Both the position numbers and the translations under genes were made by a program. A stretch of 43,694 bases of DNA from Vicinamibacteria bacterium (lineage in GTDB: Bacteria; Acidobacteriota; Vicinamibacteria; Fen-336; JAGNNV01): NCBI GenBank assembly GCA_019694155.1, contig JAIBCN010000187.1, positions 1-43,694 on the forward strand, read 5' to 3'. A model generated the notes under the pieces. That model had not been told where the DNA came from. It made no database searches and saw nothing but the letters and a program-made list of their open reading frames with translations. Below, piece by piece: positions 26,692-34,131 of the stretch (positions within the stretch are counted from its first letter, which is position 1; each line of letters begins with the position of its first letter).

Positions 26692-26828
26692 GACTTTGTC
26701 TCCTTGATGGCGGAACGTGACGCATTGTCCCTGCGGAGGACCGAATACGCATAGCCCGCGTACACAATCGCGGAAATGATGTAGACCGCGATCACGTATT
26801 CCCAGCCGCCGACGATTTCGCCGTTCAT
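26688..26828 (-). CDS. ccmD: Small heme exporter subunit CcmD (46 aa)
   Basis: CcmD is a single-helix protein that helps release holo-CcmE from the CcmABC complex. The 46-residue frame reads MNGEIVGGWEYVIAVY at its start, has one hydrophobic helix at about 11-30, and continues with a basic stretch (VLRRDN) and a polar end, the usual CcmD layout with Trp/Tyr before the helix. Both ends are set by 4-nt overlaps: its ATG overlaps the ccmC stop and its TGA overlaps the ccmE start. Position between ccmC and ccmE is canonical. Its short length makes it easy to miss. Confidence 0.9.
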   Translation of the reverse strand: MNGEIVGGWEYVIAVYIISAIVYAGYAYSVLRRDNASRSAIKETKS

Positions 26829-27508
26829 TGAGCCGCCCCTCCGTTCCCGGGTTCATCGAGCGGCGGCGGTTCCGACCCCGCCTCCCGCAGCCTCGCCACC
26901 GTCTCCGCGCGAAGCTGGATCAGGCCGGCCATCAGGATGAGGACGGCGATCGCATTCACCCGCAGAGGCCAGACGAAGGCCGCCGAGACCGTCGACGGCG
27001 ACGACTGGATCTGGTGCAGGGAGTTCCAGAACCGGACCGAGAAGTACACCAGAGGCACGTCGGCGGCGGCCACGATGGTGGCGACCGCGGTCACCATGGC
27101 GCGGCGTCGCGGCTCCTTGAGCGAGGTGCGAAGGGCCAGAATGCCCGCGAAGGCGAAGACCAGGATCGCCGTGGTGGTGAGCCGGGGATCCCAGTTCCAC
27201 CAGACCCCCCAGGTGGGCCGCGCCCAGATGGAGCCCTGGATGGTGAGGAGGGCGGAGAGCACGACCCCCGCCTCCATCGAGGCCTCCAGCCGGTCGTCCC
27301 ACATCAGGTCGCCCTTGACCAGGTACATGATCGCGCACACGAAGGCGGCGGTCAGGAGCAACAAACCGTTCCATGCGGTGGGGACGTGGATGTAGAAAAT
27401 CCGGTACACGTCGCCCATGAAGACCTCCGCGGGGGCGAAGAGCAGCCCCCAGAGGCATCCTGCGGCCAGAAGGACACCACCGACCGTTACGAGGGTTCTT
27501 GGCTTCAT
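26825..27508 (-). CDS. ccmC: Heme exporter permease CcmC
   Basis: CcmC delivers heme to CcmE in the periplasm. The protein has 227 residues from ATG 27508 (a TTG three codons earlier is possible). Six hydrophobic helices are visible. The tryptophan-rich WWD-type signature (WGVWWNWDPRLTT) lies at about 97-110, and conserved histidines in periplasmic loops (for example YIHVPTAWNG) fit the heme axial ligands. The stop overlaps ccmD. It begins 74 nt after ccmB, the widest gap in the operon apart from the junction to the hydrolase. Confidence 0.95.
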   Translation of the reverse strand: MKPRTLVTVGGVLLAAGCLWGLLFAPAEVFMGDVYRIFYIHVPTAWNGLLLLTAAFVCAIMYLVKGDLMWDDRLEASMEAGVVLSALLTIQGSIWARPTWGVWWNWDPRLTTTAILVFAFAGILALRTSLKEPRRRAMVTAVATIVAAADVPLVYFSVRFWNSLHQIQSSPSTVSAAFVWPLRVNAIAVLILMAGLIQLRAETVARLREAGSEPPPLDEPGNGGAAQ

Positions 27509-27582
27509 CGTTACCAACGAAGCCTATCAAGTCCGGACGGCTCAAATGAATGAGCCATTTGAATTAAGCGCCCGAAGGGGGG

Positions 27583-28242
27583 CTAGTCCACCGCCCGCGA
27601 ATAAAGTGCGCCGTCCAGAAGCCAGTGCAGAAGGGCAAAAATTGCGAGCAGGGAATTCCATGCGCTCGCCTGTCCCATGGCATCGCCGAACGTCAGCAGC
27701 AGCGTCGACTGCACGACGGTAATCAGGACGGGAACCACGAGCGGGAACATCATCACGGGCAGGAGCAGGTGCCGCTTGTCGCTCTCCGAAACGATCGCGG
27801 TGAAGAGCGTGCCCGGCGCCGAGAGCGAAAGCGTCCCCAGGGCGAGAATCAGGAGCCCCCCGCCGAGCGACGGGCCCACGCCGAAAAGCGCAGCCGAGAT
27901 CGGGGTGAGAAGGATCCCGACCACGAAGAGGCCGAAGAAGTTCACGAGGGCCTTGGAGTAGAAGAACGCGGTGGGGGATGTGCCGAGGAGGATGAGCGCT
28001 CTCTGGCCGCCCTCCCGCTGCTCGGTCTCGAAAGAATCCGAGAGGAACAGGGTCGATCCCATGAAAAGGCCCATCCAGAACGCGGCGGCGCCCCTCTGCC
28101 CGAGGCTTATGGGCGTCGCCTCGCCCGAGAGGCTCGCCATCAGCATGATGATGGCCCCGAGCGCGAAGGCGGAAAGAAAGCCGCCACGCTTGCGCAGCAG
28201 GATGCGCAAGTCCTTGACGATGAGGGCGCGAAAGGCAGTCAC
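27583..28242 (-). CDS. ccmB: Heme exporter permease CcmB
   Basis: CcmB is the transmembrane partner of the CcmA ATPase in the complex that releases holo-CcmE. The 219-residue protein has six hydrophobic helices and the family start VTAFRALIVKDLRILLRKRG, with the middle stretch FFYSKALVNFFGLFVVGILL. The GTG start at 28242 overlaps the ccmA stop (GTGA). Open frame continues upstream to 28854, but that part is antiframe to ccmA and Arg/Pro-rich. Length is as expected for CcmB. Confidence 0.93.
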   Translation of the reverse strand: MTAFRALIVKDLRILLRKRGGFLSAFALGAIIMLMASLSGEATPISLGQRGAAAFWMGLFMGSTLFLSDSFETEQREGGQRALILLGTSPTAFFYSKALVNFFGLFVVGILLTPISAALFGVGPSLGGGLLILALGTLSLSAPGTLFTAIVSESDKRHLLLPVMMFPLVVPVLITVVQSTLLLTFGDAMGQASAWNSLLAIFALLHWLLDGALYSRAVD

Positions 28243-28928
28243 GCCGGAACGCCCGCGTGCGCATGGTGGGTCGGTCGCCCGCCCACGAGGACGACTTCCA
28301 GGTCCCCCAGGCCATGAAAGCGGTCGTCCGCGTGGGTGGCACAGACGATGGCCGCACCCCGAGCCTTCCATTCCGCGATGAACTCCTGCAGCAGCCGCAG
28401 TCCGGCCGCGTCGAGATGGGTCTCCGGTTCGTCGAGGAGAATCAGGTCCCGTTGCAGCAGGGCGAGCCGGGCGAGGGCGAAACGCTGCTTCATGCCCGAA
28501 GAGAACGAGTCGAGAGGTGTGTTCTGCTTGGATCCGAGCCCGACCCGGCGCAGCACCGCGTCGATGGCGTCCGCGTCCCGGCCGAGGTTCAGAACCGCGT
28601 TCGCCAGGGTCAGATTCTCGTGAGCGGTGAGGCCCCCGTAGAAGCCGGGGGGCTGATTCAGGGACGCCACCAGTCCGCGCACGGCTTCGCGGCCGGACAC
28701 GATGTCTATGCCGAGGACGGTGGCGCGCCCGAAGTCGGGAACGAGCGCTGTGGACAGGCAGCGAAGCAGCGTCGTCTTTCCCGATCCGTTGTTTCCGGTG
28801 AGCAGGGCCAGCTGGCCCCGTTCCAGCGTGAAACTGGCCCGCGCCAGGGCCCATTCCGCGCCAAATTTCTTCGAGAGGTTCTCCACGAAGACGAACGGCC
28901 CACCCCTTTTAGACGATTCCGTCACCAT
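28239..28928 (-). CDS. ccmA: Heme exporter ATP-binding protein CcmA
   Basis: CcmA is the ABC ATPase that drives release of heme-loaded CcmE. Of its 229 residues, the Walker A is GNNGSGKT at 45-52, the signature is the divergent SFSSGMKQR at 141-149 (CcmA-type SSG replacing LSGG), and the Walker B is LILLDE at 162-167, followed by an H-loop region (CATHADD). It is the first gene of the ccm operon and overlaps ccmB by 4 nt. Upstream on the minus strand, TTGACT (28968-28963) and TACAAG (28944-28939), 18 nt apart, form a plausible promoter only 10 nt from the ATG. There is no Shine-Dalgarno, so a nearly leaderless message is likely. Confidence 0.94.
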   Translation of the reverse strand: MVTESSKRGGPFVFVENLSKKFGAEWALARASFTLERGQLALLTGNNGSGKTTLLRCLSTALVPDFGRATVLGIDIVSGREAVRGLVASLNQPPGFYGGLTAHENLTLANAVLNLGRDADAIDAVLRRVGLGSKQNTPLDSFSSGMKQRFALARLALLQRDLILLDEPETHLDAAGLRLLQEFIAEWKARGAAIVCATHADDRFHGLGDLEVVLVGGRPTHHAHAGVPA

Positions 28929-28997
28929 TCAGGGGAGCCTTGTATCGTCCCCGGGCCGCCGCAGTCAACTCCCTTTCCTGCGTGTTACACTCGGGCA
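28929..28997. promoter_or_regulatory. Divergent promoters for ccm operon and FHA gene
   Basis: The 69-bp spacer contains a minus-strand promoter TTGACT-N18-TACAAG (28968 to 28939) for ccmA. It also holds a plus-strand -10-like TACACT at 28986-28991, exactly 6 nt before the FHA start, with a poor -35. Neither gene has a ribosome binding site. Both messages may therefore begin at or within a few bases of the start codon. Confidence 0.5.
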
Positions 28998-29729
28998 ATG
29001 TCTGTGTTGCGCTTGATCCCCCTGAAGGGAGAAGCCATCGTGGTGGACGCCGATGAGGCTCTCGTCGGGCGTGAGGCGAACTGCAACGTAGTTGTCTCCC
29101 ACCCCTCGGTCTCCAGGCGGCATGCCCTCATCAAGAGGAAGCAGGACGTCTTCTTCGTGGTCGACCAGGGCAGCGCGAACGGCACGTTCGTCGACTCCAA
29201 GCGGATCGTCGACGCCACCTTGAAGGACGGCTGCGTTCTTCGTTTCGGCTCGGCGTCCTTCAAGGTCGAGGTCAGGGACGAGCTCCCGGTGGAGTCGATC
29301 GCCGAGGACGAGCTCGTGGTCGCCCAGACCATGGTGGGGAACGTCTCCCAGCAGAGCTTCTCGGCCACCGTGCTCGAGGGAAACACGCTCACGGACGACA
29401 TGGCGACGCCACACTACGGCACCGACGTACGCCCCGTCCAGGAAGCGGCGATGCCGACCGTTCAAAGCCCGGTGATCAAGCCTCCCAAGCCGCCCGAGCC
29501 CCGGCCCGAGCCCCGGCCCGAGCCATCCCGTGCTCCTCGTCCGGCGCCTGCTCCCGAGCCGCCTGCTCCCGTGCCCGTCGCAGCGGCGCCCGCGCCTGCG
29601 CCCGCCGCGCCAAATCGAGGCCCCGCCTTCTGGCTGATGATCGGCGCTTCCGCCCTTGCCCTGCTCTTCGTGGGCGCGGCCCTGGGCCTCGCGGCCGCAT
29701 TCATCGCCAAACGAATGGGCTGGCTCTGA
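28998..29729 (+). CDS. FHA-domain protein with Pro-rich linker and C-terminal membrane anchor
   Basis: This protein of 243 residues has a phosphothreonine-binding FHA domain at about 1-92, with the conserved G24-R25, S39-R-R-H42 and N61-G-T63. A spacer and a proline-rich region at about 158-212 with PEPR repeats come next, and a single hydrophobic helix near 212-235 ends in a basic tail (AKRMGWL). The FHA domain would be cytoplasmic and tethered to the membrane. FHA proteins usually read Ser/Thr kinase activity, but no kinase or phosphatase is encoded in this window. The ATG at 28998 fits the domain start; upstream frame to 28257 is antisense to ccmA. Partner and pathway are unknown. Confidence 0.85.
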   Translation: MSVLRLIPLKGEAIVVDADEALVGREANCNVVVSHPSVSRRHALIKRKQDVFFVVDQGSANGTFVDSKRIVDATLKDGCVLRFGSASFKVEVRDELPVESIAEDELVVAQTMVGNVSQQSFSATVLEGNTLTDDMATPHYGTDVRPVQEAAMPTVQSPVIKPPKPPEPRPEPRPEPSRAPRPAPAPEPPAPVPVAAAPAPAPAAPNRGPAFWLMIGASALALLFVGAALGLAAAFIAKRMGWL

Positions 29730-29766
29730 TCCGCCCTCGTCGCGCCCCGCGGTTTCCCGGAAGTCC

Positions 29767-30102
29767 ATGTCGGAGATGACCCCCACGGGCCTCGAGCCGG
29801 TCGAGGTTCGTCATCATCGATCGAGGCGCGTCCTCGCCATCGACTGGTCGGACGGGCACCGGTCCGAATTCGCGCTCGATTACCTTCGAAGCTGGTGCCC
29901 CTGCGCCGGATGCCAGGGCCACGCGCCGGTTCCTCGCTATCTCGACCTCGTGGGACAGTCCCTCGCCGGCATCGAGTCGGTGGGGAACTACGCCCTGATG
30001 TTTCGCTGGAGCGACGGTCACGACACCGGAATCTGGGCGTACCCTCGCTTGAGGGAACTCTGCCCCTGCGAAGCGTGCGGGGGCGAGAAGCGCGAGCTCT
30101 AG
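29767..30102 (+). CDS. DUF971 family protein
   Basis: This is a small DUF971 protein of 111 residues, the domain also found at the N-terminus of gamma-butyrobetaine hydroxylase. The pattern is L-x-I-x-W-S-D-G-H (LAIDWSDGH) with the LRxxCPCAxCQG element (LRSWCPCAGCQGH). The second half repeats part of it (RWSDGHDTGIWAYPRLRELCPCEACGG). Six cysteines in two C-x-C-x2-C groups could bind metal. In other bacteria DUF971 proteins are sometimes encoded beside Mrp/ApbC Fe-S carriers; here no such gene is adjacent. GGAAG lies just before the ATG. Biochemical function is not established. Confidence 0.85.
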   Translation: MSEMTPTGLEPVEVRHHRSRRVLAIDWSDGHRSEFALDYLRSWCPCAGCQGHAPVPRYLDLVGQSLAGIESVGNYALMFRWSDGHDTGIWAYPRLRELCPCEACGGEKREL

Positions 30103-30115
30103 AGCACGCCTGGGG

Positions 30116-31612
30116 TCAGGCCTCTACGGCCCGGACCGGAATCAGACGTTCGAACTCCTGGATCAGGGAGAGCGTCGAGGTGTAGAGGTAGCCCGCCTGG
30201 AAGATCAGGATGAAGGGAACCGAACCCCAAAGGCCGTGGGTGACCGCGTAGACCGCCATGGCCGCGAAGTAGAAGGCCAGAGACAGCTCCACGTAGGGCA
30301 CCCAGTTCGTGAGGCCGCGATACCTCTTGAGCCGCCAGTCGTCCGTGGCGGCCAGTACGCCCAGCTTCGGCGTGCGCACGAACTCCGAAGGCTTGCCCAT
30401 GAGGCCTTCGATGACGGCCCGCGCGTTGTTCACGGACAGGCCGATGCCGAGGGCAAGCACACCGGGCACGTACCTCAGGCGCCGGCGCCAGGAGCTCTCC
30501 CCGAAGACCTGGCGCTGGGCGAAGGCGTAGAAGGAACACACGCTGGTGGTGGCTCCCAGGAAGAGCGGCACGTCGATGAGGATCATCTCCACCCAGCCCA
30601 TGTTGTAGCGGATGACCATGGCGGGGAACATGAGCAGGGACAGGGCCACCATCAGGGGATACGCGAAGTTCGCGGTCAGGTGGAAGGCCGCCTCGGCCTT
30701 GATATCCGCGGGCAGGGAGGAGGCGAGAATCCTCGGCAGGAGCTTCAGGCACACCTGGGCGGAGCCCTTCGCCCAGCGCGCCTGCTGGCTCTTGAACGCG
30801 TTGATGTCGACCGGAAGCTCGGCCGGCGAGATGAGATCCTCGAGGAAAACGAACTTCCAGCCGCGCATCTGCGCCCGGTAGGACAGGTCCAGATCCTCCG
30901 TCAGGGTGTCGTGCTGCCAGCCCCCGGCGTCCTGAATCGCGTTCTTCCGCCAGATGCCCGCGGTGCCGTTGAAGTTGAAGAACCGGCCGCTGCGGTTCCG
31001 GCCTCCGTGCTCCATGATGAAGTGGCCATCGAGCATGATGGACTGGAGTTCGGTGAGGAGGGAGTAGCCGCGGTTGACGTGGCCCCAGCGGGCCTGGACC
31101 ATTCCCACCTTCTCGTCTTCGAAGTGCCCGAGCGCGTTCTCCAGGATGTCCTGGGGAGCAAGGAAGTCGGCGTCGAAGATGAGGACGAATTCGCCCTTGG
31201 CGACGCGCAGGCCGTTCTCGAGCGCACCGGCCTTGAAACCCGTCCGGTCGGTGCGATGAATCAGGGAGATGTCGAAGCCCGCGGCCCGGGCTTCCGCAAC
31301 CGCGGACTCGGCGATCGCCGTGGTCTCGTCGGTGGAGTCGTCGAGGACCTGGATTTCCAGTCGCTCCCTGGGGTAGCGGATTTCCAGGACTGAGGCGATG
31401 AGCCGCTCCGCGACATACATCTCGTTGAAGAGGGGCAGCTGCACGGTGACGACCGGCGGGACCCTGCCTTCCGAGAGAGGCTTGAGCGACGCCTTCCGAT
31501 CCTTGTGGCGGGTGTAGAGATACACCATGACATACCGGTGAATCCCAAAAACGCCCAGGATGACGAGCACCAGGAAGTACGAAAAGAGAACAACGGTTCC
31601 GGAGAAAGTCAT
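30116..31612 (-). CDS. Membrane GT2 glycosyltransferase, cellulose-synthase-like
   Basis: This processive-type family 2 glycosyltransferase has 498 residues. An N-terminal helix (about 8-27) precedes the GT-A domain with the motifs D91-D-S, D147-A-D149, T238-E-D240 and Q276-Q-A-R-W280 (QxxRW), all needed for processive UDP-sugar polymerisation. About four more hydrophobic helices follow (315-350, 370-395 and 425-470). No PilZ domain or BcsB-like partner is adjacent, so cellulose itself is not implied. It may make another beta-glucan, a mannan or a glycolipid. It converges with the DUF971 gene, with only 13 bp between the stops, and is divergent from mutS2. The family call is firm; the product is not. 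Confidence 0.92.
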   Translation of the reverse strand: MTFSGTVVLFSYFLVLVILGVFGIHRYVMVYLYTRHKDRKASLKPLSEGRVPPVVTVQLPLFNEMYVAERLIASVLEIRYPRERLEIQVLDDSTDETTAIAESAVAEARAAGFDISLIHRTDRTGFKAGALENGLRVAKGEFVLIFDADFLAPQDILENALGHFEDEKVGMVQARWGHVNRGYSLLTELQSIMLDGHFIMEHGGRNRSGRFFNFNGTAGIWRKNAIQDAGGWQHDTLTEDLDLSYRAQMRGWKFVFLEDLISPAELPVDINAFKSQQARWAKGSAQVCLKLLPRILASSLPADIKAEAAFHLTANFAYPLMVALSLLMFPAMVIRYNMGWVEMILIDVPLFLGATTSVCSFYAFAQRQVFGESSWRRRLRYVPGVLALGIGLSVNNARAVIEGLMGKPSEFVRTPKLGVLAATDDWRLKRYRGLTNWVPYVELSLAFYFAAMAVYAVTHGLWGSVPFILIFQAGYLYTSTLSLIQEFERLIPVRAVEA

Positions 31613-31686
31613 TATGGCGAAAGGAATGAGTCGGGGCGGCGCTCGAAACCGTCAGTTTCTCTTTTAGGGTCACTTCGAGTCAACTC

Positions 31687-34131
31687 TTGACCGCCTTGAA
31701 CCCGCTCACCAACCCGCCCAGCCTGAAGGCTCTCGACTGGGGATCGGTGTGCTCGCTTCTGGTGAAACGGGCCGCCCGTTCCGCGAACCAGGAGGCCTTC
31801 GGCGCTTTCCTGCCGGGGGGCGCGGGCCGCGAAGAAGTCGGTCGCTCTCTCGCTCAAGTGGAGCTTCTCCGGATCCTGCTCGACGACGGCCCCCTGCGCT
31901 TCACCGGCATTCCTGAAGTCGAAGGCATCTGCGAGGCCCTGAGCATCCAGGGCGAGTACCTCGACGGTCTTGATCTCGTGGCCCTCGCGCGATTCGCGGC
32001 CGCCGGGTCCGATCTCGGTCGCGATGTCATGGGCCGCCTCGATCGACGTTCCCTTCCCGTCTCTCGCTTTCCCGCCGAAGCCTCCGATCTCGTCCGCCTG
32101 GGCGAACTCTCCTTCGTCCGGTCCGTCGAGCGCGCCATCGGTCCGAAAGGGGAAGTGCGCGACGACGCCTCCCCCGAACTGAGACGGCTGCGCGCCCGCA
32201 CCAACCGGCTCAAGGAAGATCTGGATCTCGTCTTCGAGAGCTATCTCAGGCAGCCGAACGCCGACGACGTTCTGCAGGACAAGGTCGTCGCCTCCCGAAA
32301 CGGGCGATCGGTCCTGATGGTCAAGGCCGAGGCCAAACGCTCCTTCGAGGGCGTCGTGCACGGCGCGTCGAGGGCCCAGAAGACCGCCTTCATCGAACCG
32401 ATCGAAGCGGTGGCGGTCAACAACGAACTGGTGGTCGTATCCGAGGAGGAGCAGGAGGAGATCCGTCAGATCCTGAGACGGCTTTCCGACGAGGCGCGTG
32501 AGGATCTTGCCGTGCTGAAACGCGCCGAGTGGATCCTCGGCGTGTGGGACTCGCTTCACGCGCGCGCCCGCCTCGCGCATGACATCGGCGGGAGAACCCC
32601 GGTCTTCTCAGAAGACGGCTCCCTGGTGATCGTGCGCGGTGTGCATCCGCTGCTGATGGACACCGTCCGGGCCGACCTGGATCTCGCCCCGAGCGGCCGC
32701 GAGCCCGTGCCCCTCGACCTCGAGATCAGCAGCGACCGCAGGATCCTGGTCATCGGCGGGCCCAACACCGGCGGCAAGACGGTGGCGCTCAAGACCGTGG
32801 GGCTGCTCTGCCTCATGGCGAGAAGCGGCCTTCCCATCCCCGCGGACGAGGGCACGACTCTGCCCTTCTTCGACTCCATCTTCGCGGAGATCGGCGACGA
32901 TCAGTCCCTCGGGGCGGGACTCTCCACCTTCTCCGCTCAGGTCGCGGGCATCGCGAGGATGACCATCGGGGAAGGAACGCAGTCGCTCGTGCTTCTCGAT
33001 GAACTGGGCTCGGGCACCGATCCCCTCGAAGGCGGCGCCCTTGGCGCCGCCATCATCGATGACTTCGCCCGTCGGGGGGCCACCGTCATCGCCACTACGC
33101 ACAATGCCGACCTGAAGCTGTATGCCCAGGAATCGCCGAACGGGCGCTGTGCGTCTTTCGCCTACGACCCGGCCTCCTTCGCGCCCACCTACAAGCTGAT
33201 CCTTAATCAGCCCGGCCGCTCCCTCGCCTTCGAGATCGCCAATCGCCTCGGCGTGCCGGCGAGAGTCGTCGAGGACGCGCGGGCCCGGCTGCCCGAGTCG
33301 GCGCGAAAGCAGGAGGCGATCCTCGCGGACCTCGCACGCGAGAAGGCGGAGCTCGCTCAGAACCAGGAACGACTCGAGGCCGAACAGCGGAAGGTCCGGG
33401 ATCTCGAACAGACGCTTTCCGCGCGTCTTTCCCGGATCGAGGACGAGCGCGAGCGGATGCGGGAGGACACACGCAACCGGATCCAGGCGAAGCGTGAGGC
33501 CGAGGAGCAGCGGCTCCGCGCTCTCTTCTCGGAGGCCGAGGAGAAACTCAAGGGCGCGAAGACGCCGCGTGCGGTGGTCCGGTTGAGGGGAGAGATCCTG
33601 AGTCAGGTGACCCCGGAGGCCGAAACGCGCGCCGCATCCTCCGCCCTCGGTTCGCTCTCCGTGGGCGATTTCGCCGAGGCCCCGGCGCTGGGCTGGCGGG
33701 GCCTCGTCACCGCCATCACCGATGCGGACGTCGAGATCGAATCGGGCGGCAAGAGAATCCGGCTCGGCCGCGCTCTGGTCCAGCGCGCGAAGAACCCGAA
33801 GGGCCAGAGTGCTCCTCGATGGCCCGCGGAAGCGGCGCGGCCGAAGAGTGGCTCCCCCGAGGCCCGGGCGAATGACGAGACGCCGGCGCAGAGCCAGCTC
33901 ATGCTGGTGGGGATGCGCGTTGATGAAGCGATGCCTCTGGTTGATAAGTTTCTCGATGATGCCTTTCTCGCCGATGCGCCCAGCGTCCGAATCGTTCACG
34001 GCTTCGGACAGGGCCGGCTGCGTGCCGCCGTGCGCGACCTTCTGAAGTCCCACCCCCACGTCACCGGCTTCCGGGACGGCGCTCCCAACGAAGGCGGAGC
34101 GGGCGCCACCATCGTGGAGCTGCGACGATGA
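31687..34131 (+). CDS. mutS2: MutS2 family ATPase/endonuclease with Smr domain
   Basis: MutS2 acts in suppression of homologous recombination and, in some bacteria, on collided ribosomes. The 814-residue protein has a helical clamp region and Walker A GPNTGGKT at 358-365. Walker B is LLDELGSGTDP (D438, E439). A coiled coil lies at about 535-625, and the C-terminal Smr nuclease domain spans about 735-814. In Smr, the usual LDLHG/LDLRG is replaced by LMLVGMR, and HGKGTG by HGFGQG (H771). I use TTG 31687 since no ATG is near; another TTG lies at 31696. The stop overlaps the dnaG start by 4 nt. Overall identity is secure; nuclease competence of this Smr variant is uncertain. Confidence 0.92.
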   Translation: MTALNPLTNPPSLKALDWGSVCSLLVKRAARSANQEAFGAFLPGGAGREEVGRSLAQVELLRILLDDGPLRFTGIPEVEGICEALSIQGEYLDGLDLVALARFAAAGSDLGRDVMGRLDRRSLPVSRFPAEASDLVRLGELSFVRSVERAIGPKGEVRDDASPELRRLRARTNRLKEDLDLVFESYLRQPNADDVLQDKVVASRNGRSVLMVKAEAKRSFEGVVHGASRAQKTAFIEPIEAVAVNNELVVVSEEEQEEIRQILRRLSDEAREDLAVLKRAEWILGVWDSLHARARLAHDIGGRTPVFSEDGSLVIVRGVHPLLMDTVRADLDLAPSGREPVPLDLEISSDRRILVIGGPNTGGKTVALKTVGLLCLMARSGLPIPADEGTTLPFFDSIFAEIGDDQSLGAGLSTFSAQVAGIARMTIGEGTQSLVLLDELGSGTDPLEGGALGAAIIDDFARRGATVIATTHNADLKLYAQESPNGRCASFAYDPASFAPTYKLILNQPGRSLAFEIANRLGVPARVVEDARARLPESARKQEAILADLAREKAELAQNQERLEAEQRKVRDLEQTLSARLSRIEDERERMREDTRNRIQAKREAEEQRLRALFSEAEEKLKGAKTPRAVVRLRGEILSQVTPEAETRAASSALGSLSVGDFAEAPALGWRGLVTAITDADVEIESGGKRIRLGRALVQRAKNPKGQSAPRWPAEAARPKSGSPEARANDETPAQSQLMLVGMRVDEAMPLVDKFLDDAFLADAPSVRIVHGFGQGRLRAAVRDLLKSHPHVTGFRDGAPNEGGAGATIVELRR

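Noticed and set aside
29498..29527. Short tandem repeat in the FHA gene as a possible CRISPR or VNTR locus
   Set aside because: It is two to three in-frame units encoding PEPR in a proline-rich linker, explained as low-complexity coding sequence.
30108..30121. GCCTG/CAGGC stem between the convergent DUF971 and GT2 genes as a terminator
   Set aside because: The stem is only 5 bp with no T-tract on either strand and lies partly in the end of the GT2 gene.
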